Assembly: GCA_034620365.1 (NCBI GenBank)
Contig: JAQGEQ010000306.1
Location: 96,251 to 160,250 of the forward strand
DNA from: Pegea sp. RAD2-039
Lineage: Eukaryota; Chordata; Thaliacea; Salpida; Salpidae
Reading direction: 5' to 3'
DNA: 64,000 nucleotides
Translations under genes and position numbers: made by a program
Shown: one piece after another, positions 48,870-59,342 of the stretch
How positions within the stretch are numbered: the stretch's first letter is position 1
Layout of the letters: the number at the start of each line of letters is the position of its first letter
The notes under the pieces: model-generated
Database searches by the model: none
Told to the model about the DNA's origin: nothing
The model's input: the letters and a program-made list of their open reading frames with translations, nothing else

Positions 48870-50425
48870 AAAGTATGTCTTTCTACTGCCAGTCTTACTG
48901 AAGAATTATTTCTTCGATTTCAACGCCTTCTTGTATTTTCTGATTAATTTCTCGTACTTTAAGTTGTGAGATATTAGCCAGAGCATCTGCATTTACTCTG
49001 TAGTTGTATTTATTTACTATATATGTTTACTAGCAATCTATATTTACTCTGCATTCCGTTCTTTTCTGTCAGCTTCTTTTCTATTTATTATTTAGGTTTT
49101 GCATTCACAAAACCTGGAATATTAAAATGTCAACATTTTGTGCTTATTTATTCAAACTAATAAAATAAATGTCAAAAAGTTTCTATCTTTCAAAACAATG
49201 AATGTTCTTTAAATATTATTATGTTAAAAGTTAATAAAATTGTTATTATTAGTTTTTAAGGAGCTTATTTTTAAGTTAATGTTATCAAACTAGAAAGTAG
49301 AATAGTTAAGAACATGAAGATTAAGTTTCTATATAGATATTATTTGTGAAAATGTGTGTTAGCTGGAGGTACTCTTTGCATTTCTTGAAATGAAAAAAAT
49401 AAATTTAAATTCTCTAAATGAATCTGTATGTTCTTTTTGTATTTCTTCTTATATGATTATAAAAGTTTATTTTCTAAATTGAATATTTTTTCAAATATCT
49501 TTAGTTTCTTCATTTAATTATTTTGTGATGTTAAAACTAGCTTTAGTATAAAACAGATTTCTTGTAACTCCATAACTATTTTAAATAGATTCTAATTTAA
49601 AAGTTTTTGGTAAACTGTTACAACAACTTGTATCCTAAATTGATTCCAAAATCCAACTTCAGTTTTGACGTTTCTAACTCAACAAAAAATATCAAAAAAA
49701 AAGTCGAGAAAATTTTGTTGAAATATGATTTAAGATCAAAGACGAAATCTTTCATTAAATTAAAGAACAGTTTGAAACAACATCCTGACAGTTAATAGAA
49801 AGAAAATCATGAATCTTCAACAAGTTACAATCTTATAAAGATCTTCAGTCGGAATTTATTCGGATAAGTTGATGGTTAAAAATAAATAATATTAATAATA
49901 TTTTTCAAGTTGTAAATCTAATTTTAAAAAAAAGAAATTATAAATATGACAGAATGGAAAGTTAATTTTTCTAAAAAAATTAAACTGAATTATTAAATAA
50001 AAAACTACAATTATATAACAGAAAATGATGATAGTAATTTTGATTAATAGATAAAGAAACTGTTAAAAAATCAACTTCAAAATATTAACTAAAAGATAAA
50101 AAAAAAGTAATTTAAAAATCATTTATTGTTTAAATTGCTGAAAGGTAAAAAAATTTGAATTAATTTATAAGATTAAAACTTTTCTATTAAATGTTGAAAG
50201 ATGTAAGTTGCATCTGAATATATTTTCCAGTTGAACTTTGAATTGTTTGATAAAAATATATCACTTTATTTTTAAGATATTTACAGTTATAAAATAAATA
50301 TTTGCAAAGTTTATATAAAAATTTATATCATAAATATTAATAAAATATTTTCATATATTTTTCTTGAAAACAGTTTTAGTTTGAAATTAAAAGAAAGAAA
50401 AACTCAGTTAGTTTTTACATTAAAA

Positions 50426-51172
50426 ATGTCTTCTTCTAAATGCCAAAAGTATTTTCATTCAAATGTTGGAGTTGAAGTTGTTGATGATTTGAAAACTTTT
50501 GATGATGCAGTTCAAGATTGTAAAGATCGGAATAAGATCTTAACTCCATTACACAATCAAAAGATAGTTGATGAGTTGTCAGAAAAGTTAGAAAATTGTG
50601 ATTTTGATATCATGTATGGAAATTGTAATTGTACTCAATCCCAATGGCATGTTGGACTCGATTGTAAAGATGGAATCTATAAATGGCTTGATGGAGGAGT
50701 ATTTAATGGAAGCAATTATGAACCAAATATTGAGATGATGAATACTGAGAATAAGGAATGCAAACAAGTTTTATTAGATGCGTCTCAAAAAAAGATTTCT
50801 TTTTATGATGATAAAAGTATACAGCCGTTTTTGTGTTCAGATATTTCTTGGGAAAATAAGGAATTATTAAAGGAAAAAGAAAAGACAGGACATCAGTTAG
50901 TATTTGGAAATATAATCTTTTTATATACTGTTCTAGCAATTGCTTTGATTCTATTTATTTTACAAACTTGGTATAAGAATAAACAAGTTATTGTAACAGA
51001 TGAATCTTTAGTTGATAACCAAATAGTCGAGTTAACTCAACTTCTTGAAATCAGTGAATATAGATCTGATGATTCAGTTGATCAAGAAGAAAATAATGAA
51101 ATAGAAATATACGTTGTTAATGAAGAACAAAATCTTGTTGAAGATCAATTTTATCAAGAAACAACCTTATAA
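50426..51172 (+). CDS. C-type-lectin-like single-pass membrane protein, copy 2
   Basis: The same 248-residue single-exon protein as copy 1. I see two residue differences, in the segment before the WIGL-like strand (CTQSQWHVG here, CTQFQWQVG in copy 1). Lectin-like domain, membrane helix, acidic tail and terminal ETTL are unchanged. AATAAA lies at 51272-51277. This copy's QSQ.HVG sequence matches the pseudogene at 12 kb better than copy 1 does, apart from the stop. The few differences point to recent duplication, gene conversion, or two haplotypes. Confidence 0.8.
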   Translation: MSSSKCQKYFHSNVGVEVVDDLKTFDDAVQDCKDRNKILTPLHNQKIVDELSEKLENCDFDIMYGNCNCTQSQWHVGLDCKDGIYKWLDGGVFNGSNYEPNIEMMNTENKECKQVLLDASQKKISFYDDKSIQPFLCSDISWENKELLKEKEKTGHQLVFGNIIFLYTVLAIALILFILQTWYKNKQVIVTDESLVDNQIVELTQLLEISEYRSDDSVDQEENNEIEIYVVNEEQNLVEDQFYQETTL

Positions 51173-52414
51173 TGCTTTTATTGACTTTTCTGTGAAATCT
51201 TTCTTAAAATTTCTGTAAAATTACTTTGAGTAGATTTACTTTGAAATGTTTTAACTTGTTTAAACTTCTACAATAAAGTTGTTTGTACTTTTTAGTTCAT
51301 TTATTATCAGGTAGTTTTTTTTCAGTTTAATAAACATTTATAAACAAAATTAAGTAAATTTGAACTAAATGTCAGTTGAGTAACTTTAAAAGATCGTTGA
51401 GAACTTAACTTTTTATGATAACAAAATTATTTATGTTTAAATTATTGATTTAAGGGTGAGGTAATTTAGTAATAAAAGATCTGTCATTGATTATTAGCTC
51501 TTTTAGTTTGAAGTTTTTAAAATTGAAGATACTCTGTTCTCAAATGATACTTTGTGTCTTAATAAGAGGAATTAGATTGATAAAATTTTGACCACAATAA
51601 TTTTTATGTTGATATTGAACTGCTAACCAAAATTATTTCAAAAATAGAAATCAACTTTTAAAATCTTTAAAAAAATCATTCATCTAGCAAGTGGGCAGAT
51701 CTCTTGTAAACAACTGAAAAATATAGAAGAAAATATCCAAGAAAAGAAAGAACAATTTCTAATTCTTTTACATTTCAATGTGTTGTTTGTAACAACATCC
51801 TTTCAGAACAATTATTTCTCGATCGAATTTATATACTGCAGAACTACTTCAAACTTCTTTTTATCATCAGAATGATCAACTTTCACCCTTCCTTTTATCA
51901 CTACAACTGCTTTAAAGACATTTTCTGTTAGTTCTGAAAACTCGAATATTTGATTTCAAACTATTTTTCGAGTTCAAATATTTAGAAAAAAGTTTGAATT
52001 AAGCTTTTAATAATCTCAAGTATTTATAACTTTATTATCAAGATATTGACGAACTACTTGAAGCTTGTTTTTAAGTTCCTCAATTTTTATTTCAAAAATT
52101 AATAAAAATTTTTTAATTAGAACCATTTTAGTCAGAAACCATTTTAGTCATTTTAGCTCAAGTTGCTTTTATACTGATTTAAATAACTTTTGTTAACAAA
52201 ATTGACAAGTTAAACTTAACATCGTACCATGAGCATCAAATATATTTTTTATGAATTTTTTAGTGGATTCAGTTTTCTTATTTTTTAACAAGATCCAAAA
52301 AATTAAATTATTGAGATTCTTAAACTTTTCAAACTAAATATTCTGAACTGAAACTTTTAAAGAACTTTTTTACAAATCTTTAAAGTTGCAACACACATCT
52401 TTTATTGATCTTTA

Positions 52415-53524
52415 TCACCAGCCTTTACCCTTCTTCTTACGTTTACCAGCGTTCTTCTTGCTCTTAGAAGGTTGAACTCGTGTCTGAGTCGGTTTAGGTG
52501 AGTTAGTATCCACAGTAGGAACCACTTTCTTTTGGGACATATCACTAAAAAAGCCAAATTAGTAATTTTCGAATATTTTTAGATTGAACAAACTATTTAT
52601 CAGCAGCAGCAGCAGTTGAAAGACCTTGACTCCCTTTCATTTGAGCTTTTCGTTTATCTCGTCTTCTTCCTTTGTAAGTTGATCTACAATCACAAGAGTC
52701 TGAAGAAGTAAGATGAAGATTTCAAACTCACCTGTCTCTTAAAGGAATCCACCTCTCAGGATAAGGGACATACCCTTCAACAAAATCTTTTGGTTTCGGA
52801 TTATTCTTCTTCTTTTTCTTCTTCTTTTTAATAACTTCTCCACTAAACAACAAATCATTAATAAATCATCATCTACAACCTCCCAAAACCTCCTCTCAGA
52901 CACTGATGTAGTTAGTATCTTGTTGGTATTTTCAGTCTTCTGTTGACGTTTTATATATCGAGAACCACTTGCGTTTGCTTCCAGCTCATCTACATCCACA
53001 TCAAGAGCAAGATCAGACAAACTAGATAATCTATCACTCATCCTAAAGACACACTATCATCAAAACATCCGAAAAAAGTCCTTACTTACTGATGAGCTTT
53101 CTCTTCATTCACATTTGAGTATGTAAAGATCAACTGAGCCATGATCTTCACGTTATCAGGATCAAAACTGGATGAAATGATGTTTAGGAGATGTAATTGA
53201 AGATGTTGTAACCCACCTTAGCATCTCTTCTAAGATTTCAGCAGCTTTTTCTTGCTTCTTGTGTTTGGAGTGATATAAAGCAGCTTTCCACATTAAAACT
53301 GATAAAACTGGTTTGTTCTTCTTGAAAAGAAACAAATTTATAAAATCTTCTTTTTTATTTTAAGTAAAAACCTTCTTCAGTTTATTCCATTCAATTGCTT
53401 GTTCGAATAAATCATCAATTACTTCAATATTATCTTGATTTAGTAAAGAAACTAATAAAGAAACAATACAAGGAGAATAACAAACATCTTCTATTGTTCT
53501 AAACATCGCATGAGCTTCTTTTAC
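52415..53524 (-). pseudogene. SRP72: SRP72 3' partial duplicate (last seven exons)
   Basis: Exons 53372-53524, 53217-53320, 53090-53167, 52890-53042, 52732-52842, 52594-52683 and 52415-52544 correspond one-to-one with the last seven exons of the full copy. All splice sites and the stop are kept. I noticed one replacement (R to Q in the KKRE/KKQE segment). The TPR-coding exons are missing; past the satellite intron lies a different first exon (56098-56319). It encodes the C-terminal third, including the RNA-binding part, so it could survive as part of a chimeric gene. Confidence 0.85.
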
Positions 53525-53557
53525 CTGTAAAAATTAATTAAGTTTTTAAAAGCAAAT

Positions 53558-56055
53558 TACTAGAAGGTGTTAGAAGCAAGTGAGTCTTCAGCACCTTCAA
53601 CTACCAAACACAAGATTTGTTTGTGAGACAAATTATTATTGACTTGATGTTGATGGTCGAGGAGTTTTTACAAGTCAAGGTGTTAGAAGCAAGTGAGTTT
53701 TCAGCACCTTCAACCACCAAACACAAGATTTGTTTGTAAGACAAGTTATTATTGACTTGGTGTTGTTGGTCGAGGAGTTTTTACAAGTCAAGGTGCTAGA
53801 AACAAGCGAGTCTTCAGCACCTTCAACAACCAAGCACAAGATTTGTTTGTAAGACAAGTTATTATTGACTTGGGGTTGTTGGTCGAGGAGTTTTTACAAG
53901 TCAAGGTGCTAGAAGCAAGTGAGTTTTCAGCACCTTCAACAACCAAGCACAAGATTTGTTTGTAAGACAAGTTATTATTGACTTGGTGTTGTTGGTCGAA
54001 GAGTTTTTACAAGTCAAGGTGTTAGAAGCAAGTGAGTCTTCAGCACCTTCAACCACCAAACACAAGATTTGTTTGTAAGACAAGTTATTATTGACTTGGT
54101 GTTGGTGGTCGAGGAGTTTTTACAAGTCAAGGTGCTAGAAGCAAGTGAGTCTTCAGCACCTTAAAACACCAAACACAAGATTTGTTTGTAAGACAAGTTA
54201 TTATTGACTTGGTGTTGTTGGTAAAGGAGTTTTTACAAATCAAGGTGCTGGAAGCAAGTGAGTCTTCAGCACCTTCAACCACCAAACACAAGATTTGTTT
54301 GTAAGACAAGTTATTATTGACTTGGTGTTGTTGGTCGAGGAGTTTTTACAAGTCAAGGTGCTAGAAGCAAGTGAGTATTCAGCACCTTCAACCACCAAAC
54401 ACAAGATTTGTTTGTAAGACAAGCTATTATTGACTTGGTGTTGTTGGTCGAGGAGTTTTTACAATTCAAGGTGCTAGAAGCAAGTGAGTCTTCAGCACCT
54501 TCAACCACCAAACACAAGATTTGTTTGTAAGACAAGTTATTATTGACTTGGTGTTGTTGGTCGAGGAGTTTTTACAATTCAAGGTGCTAGAAGCAAGTGA
54601 GTCTTCAGCACCTTCAACCACCAAACACAAGATTTGTTTGTAAGACAAGTTATTATTGACTTGGTGTTGTTGGTCGAGGAGTTTTTACAATCAAGGTGCT
54701 AGAAGCAAGTGAGTCTTCAGCACCTTCAACCACCAAACACAAGATTTGTTTGTAAGACAAGTTATTATTGACTTGGTGTTGTTGGTCGAGGAGTTTTTAC
54801 AAATCAAGGTGCTAGAAGCAAGTGAGTCTTCAGCACCTTCAACCACCAAGCACAAGATTTGTTTGTAAGACAAGTTATTATTGACTTGGTGTTGTTGGTC
54901 GAGGAGTTTTTACAAGTCAAGGTGCTAGAAGCAAGTGAGTCTTCAGCACCTTCAACCACCAAGCACAAGATTTGTTTGTAAGACAAGTTATTATTGACTT
55001 GGTGTTGTTGGTCGAGGAGTTTTTACAAGTCAAGGTGCTAGAAGCAAGTGAGTCTTCAGCATCTTCAACCACCAAACACAAGATTTGTTTGTAAGACAAG
55101 TTATTATTGACTTGGTGTTGGTGGTCGAGGAGTTTTTACAAGTCAAGGTGCTAGAAGCAAGTGAGTCTTCAGCACCTTCAACCACCAAACACAAGATTTG
55201 TTTGTAAGACAAGTTATTATTGACTTGATGTTGGTGGTCGAGGAGTTTTTACAAGTCAAGGTGCTAGAAGCAAGTGAGTCTTCAGCACCTTCAACCACCA
55301 AACACAAGATTTGTTTGTAAGACAAATTATTATTGACTTGATGTTGGTGGTCGAGGAGTTTTTACAAGTGAAGGTGCAAGAAGCAAGTGAGTCTTCAGCA
55401 CCTTCAACTACCAAACACAAGATTTGTTTATAAGACAAGTTATTATTGACTTGGTGTTGTTCGTCGAGGAGTTTTTACAAGTCAAGGTGCTAGAAGCAAG
55501 TGAGTCTTCAGCACCTTCAACCACCAAGCACAAGATTTGTTTGTAAGACAAGTTATTATTGACTTGGTGTTGGTGGTCGAGGAGTTTTTACAATTCAAGA
55601 TGCAAGAAGCAAGTGAGTCTTCAGCACCTTCAACCACCAAGCACAAGATTTGTTTGTAAGACAAGTTATTATTGACTTGGTGTTGTTGGTCGAGGAGTTT
55701 TTACAAGTGAAGATGCAAGAAGCAAGTGAGCCTTCAGCACCTTCAACTACCAAACACAAGATTTGTTTGTAAGACAAGTTATTATTGACTTGGTGTTGGT
55801 GGTCAAGGAGTTTTGCAAGTCAAGGTGCTAGAAGCAAGTGAGTCTTCAGCACCTTCAACCCCCAAACACAAGATTTGTTTGTAAGACAAGTTATTATTGA
55901 CTTGGTGTTGTTGGTCGAGGATTTTTTACAAGTCAAGGTGCTAGAAGCAAGTGAGTCTTCAGCACCTTCAACCCCCAAACACAAGATTTGTTTGTAAGAC
56001 AAGTTATTATTGACTTGGTGTTGTTGGTCGAGGATTTTTTACAAGTCAAGGTGCT
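53558..56055 (+). repeat. 113-bp TIR satellite array, copy 2 (about 22 units)
   Basis: Same unit as 36645-39030. The first units match the other array in order, including shared variants such as GAAACAAGCG, and then diverge. Towards 55.3-56.0 kb variants GTGAAGGTGCAAG and GATGCAAG and shortened units appear, including two near-identical final units with CCCCCAAAC. Confidence 0.92.
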
Positions 56056-56097
56056 AAATTTAGACTTTTTATTAAATTTGCAACTAAAAAACTGAAC

Positions 56098-56319
56098 CTG
56101 AATTTGAAGATTTTCTTCTTTCTGATCAGAAGGCATTGATTCAGTAAAATCTGGAGAAAGACTTGAACTGGAGAACTCTTTCATGCTAGGATATTTCTTA
56201 TCAGCTTGATTCTGTTTCAACTTTTTTCTTTCTTTATCCCAGTCTGAATGCTTTTTACGAAGTTTATACTCCATGTACCTCAGCTCTCGTCCAAGACCAC
56301 TCATTAATTTGTCAGCCAT
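56098..56319 (-). CDS. First exon of an unidentified gene (MADKL exon), adjacent to SRP72 exons
   Basis: ATG at 56319 opens 74 codons, MADKLMSGLGRELR to ENLQIQ, followed by CAG|GTTCAG, a plausible donor in phase 0. The first half is basic and likely helical or coiled coil (EYKLRKKHSDWDKERKKLKQ); the second half is serine-rich. I do not recognise the family. The next exons in the same orientation are the SRP72 ones, whose first acceptor (53524) is also phase 0, so splicing would give an in-frame fusion ...LQIQ-VKEAHAMF... The native downstream exons of this gene were not seen. Confidence 0.5.
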
Positions 56320-58055
56320 CCTTATCAAGTGTTTACTTCTAAGTTACACTGAAATAACAGCTTTTGAAAATAAATTTGTGCTTAATACATAAATTTAGGT
56401 TAAGTTACAAATATATAATTTCAATTTTTAGAATATACTCTTTAATAAAACAATAAAACAAAACTGACAAAAACTTTTAGATAAACAAACATAAGTTTAT
56501 TTATTCATAAATCATTAATCACTTCATATTAATCAGTTTGAAGCAATTAGCTAAAAAAATAACTAGTGAGCAATTCTATATATAAAAACTTTGCAATCTA
56601 TAAATAAAATTTATTTACTTTCAAAAAACTTTTAGTATTTAATTAGATTTAGAAATGATATCGACAAGAAAATTACTTAAAAGATATACAAAATAAAACT
56701 AAATTTTCAACAGAATGAATATAAACAAATTATATAAACAATAATAAAACTGATTTTCATAGAGTTTATGAATTTAAAATTTCAAAAGCTCACTTATACT
56801 AAGAGTTATATAATTGAAAAAATCATTATTTTCAAGTGCTTAAACTTGAGATAAGCTTTTATTTATATCAAAACAAGCAAATAAATAAAATCTATTTCAA
56901 TATTCTATTATTTAAAAACTATAAAAATATAAAATTATACTTAAACAAATAAATAAATTATTTACAGTAAAAAATAGTAAACTAAACAATCCATATATTA
57001 AAACTAATTCTGAATTAAAAATTCATGAAAACCTGAAAAAATATATTTTTAAGGGTTACATCACATGAAAGTAAATTTTATTTATAAGTTATAAAAGCAC
57101 TTTTAAACATTACAAAGTCTAAAAATATTTTAAATAAACAAATTATGATTGAATTGAAAAGTTATATTAAAAATAAATGCTTTAAAATTATTTTAAACAA
57201 TTTAAGAGGTTTCTATTTTTGTTAAATATTAAATTATTAATCAAATGTTTTTATTGGTTAGTAAATAAAGTGATAAATAATTTATCAAATGTTATAAGCA
57301 ATCAGTAATTGAAATGATTTTATAAATTTCAACCTGAAAATATGAAAATAACTTGTGACTAATAACAAGAAATTAATAACAGGATTAATAATTACAATTA
57401 TTTTGACAGATAATATAAGAAAAACAAACAGAAAAACTGTGAAAAACACTTTTATTATAAGCAAATAAAAGTTTAAATAACTGAAAGCTTACAACTATTT
57501 AAAATACAATTTTAAACACTAAATAAACACTAAAGTTCAAATTAATAAATAAGTTTTAAAAATATCTAAAATATTTCATAGTGAAAATTTATTACGTTAG
57601 CATTTATTTAATGCTTTATATGCTAAAAAGTAAGTTTATTTTGAATGCTGTGATTACAATCTATAAATAAACTTGCAAAACTCGAAATGTTCTCAGCTAT
57701 TTAAGGTGATAAGTTTACTTTTATCAGATAGTCTTATTTCGTAAGATGAATCAAAAACCACTAAAAATAAAACCTTTTAAACATTTTCGCACTTTTAGTA
57801 CTACTTAGAAATTTAATTAAATGAAAGTAATTAAAGTATAACTTAATTTATTTTTTGTAATGAGTTCAGTTTTCACGAATTTATAGACACAAATACATTA
57901 GATTAAGTCTATTTGTTTTGCAAATTTTGAAAAGTTACTATTTTTACTCACAATTTATTCTTAAACTTTAAAAACTTATCTTGAGTAACTGAAAAAGGTT
58001 TAGAGCCACTGGTCTAAGTCGGTTCATAACTAATATGGTATTGTGGTCCTTTCTT
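56320..58055. other. A+T-rich intergenic region; no gene seen
   Basis: No open frame of note, repeat or RNA gene recognised. It probably includes the promoter of the MADKL exon near 56.32-56.5 kb. Confidence 0.45.
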
Positions 58056-58350
58056 TTGTGTTTAGATATTGCGGTCATATCTTTGAAGCTTAACAATAGT
58101 GCACAGAATGTTAAGCAACGGCGTTTCTGTCTGGGACACGTCCGTCGGACGGATCTGAAAGAATCTGTTGTTTAAAGAACTATCAAAAGGTAAACGCATC
58201 ATCGGCCGTCCCTGTCTTCGTTTCAACGATACGTTTAAGCGCGATATGAAATCGCTCAACATCAACACCAGCAATTAGGAGGATATCGCAGCAGATCGCT
58301 TCGAATGGCACTCACTACTCCGCAAGCAACTGAAGTATAGAAAAAAGGTT
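58056..58350 (+). mobile_element. Non-LTR retrotransposon ORF fragment (C-terminal), degenerate
   Basis: On the plus strand: QRRFCLGHVRRTDLKES, a stop and frameshift, then KGKRIIGRPCLRFNDTFKRD and, after an in-frame TAG, EDIAADRFEWHSLLRKQLKY. The series GHVRR, GRPxLRF..xxKRD and AADRxxW is the familiar end of many LINE ORF2 proteins. Its G+C content is clearly above that of its surroundings, suggesting a fairly recent insertion that has decayed. Confidence 0.82.
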
Positions 58351-59342
58351 TTTAATAGTTCCAAATTATAATCAGCATGACCGTTCTCTGCCGAAGCATA
58401 CCTTGATAACATAATTTGCAAATGTCTCAGCAGACTATTTTGCTCATTATAATAGTTTAAGTTACTTACTGATCTTATGAAAAGTCTGATTTAATAATTT
58501 CAAAATAAACAAAAGTTCTAGTATATTTCAAATATAATCTTGATAAAGCATCTAATAAAGTCTACTTATAAATAAAAAAACTCGGTAACATCAAATCGAG
58601 ATGAATCCACAAATTTTGTTGATATTTGAGTGAACTTTATTTATTGTTGATTATTTTTTAATGGTAATATTATTGTTGCATCAAATTTGCATATCAAGCC
58701 TACAGCTGTTAAAAGAAGATATTTTTTTACCTTTTTAAGGTAATAGTAATCATTTGTAGCTATCATATTATTACATAAATCTAAGTTTTCCCCAAATAAG
58801 TATTTGATAAAACAAATCTTAAAACAGATAACAAATAATTCTACATCAAGGAAATAAAAACATTTAAAGATTTAGGAATAAATCGGTTAATTATTGTTTA
58901 GCAACAAAAAGATTAAATGTTTTTATTACTTCAAATTTTACAGCAATAACCACCAATGAAGCCAATAAAAGTCTTTCAAGTGCCTCAATGTAATCGAGAA
59001 GCTAACTGACTTCTGATTGGCTGAAAATATCAAATCTAAAACTTCATTTTTTTTATTGACGCAAGAAATAAAACATTTCACCAAAAATTCTAATTTAAAT
59101 ATTTGTAATTACAAAAAAACATTTCAAAATAATTTATATGATTTCAAGAAAGTTCCTTAAATTATCGAACATCAGATAGAAAGCTAATTTACTAAAATTG
59201 AAAATACAAAAGAATTATTTCATTTGAAAAGAATCAAACGAAGAAATAGAAGAAGTGAAGAAAACTCATCAAAAGCAATCGATATAAACAATCCCAAAAT
59301 AGTCCTTCGGATTTCTACTTTGAATTAAATAGATGAAATATT
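58351..59342. other. 3' flank of SUCLG2; nothing else recognised
   Basis: A+T-rich, no further gene seen. The SUCLG2 3' UTR should lie at its right end; no canonical AATAAA was found close to the stop. Confidence 0.4.

Larger units (their letters stand above)
41695..49812 (-). repeat. Tandem array of ~2.9-kb composite units, array 2 (nearly three units)
   Basis: Kinesin-fragment ends at 42763, 45682 and 48561 give periods of 2919 and 2879 bp. Unit content and orientation match array 1. The last unit stops at the same sequence (GAAAATCATGAA) before the second lectin copy as in array 1. Confidence 0.87.
49813..56055. repeat. Direct segmental duplicate (offset 16,914 bp) of about 32899-39030
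   Basis: Lectin-like gene, intergenic DNA, SRP72 3' exons and the first array unit are repeated at a constant offset of 16,914 bp (33512 to 50426, 35501 to 52415, 36761 to 53675). The duplicate ends within the 113-bp array. On the other side it is bordered by the 2.9-kb units, so both breakpoints lie in tandem repeats. Confidence 0.9.
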
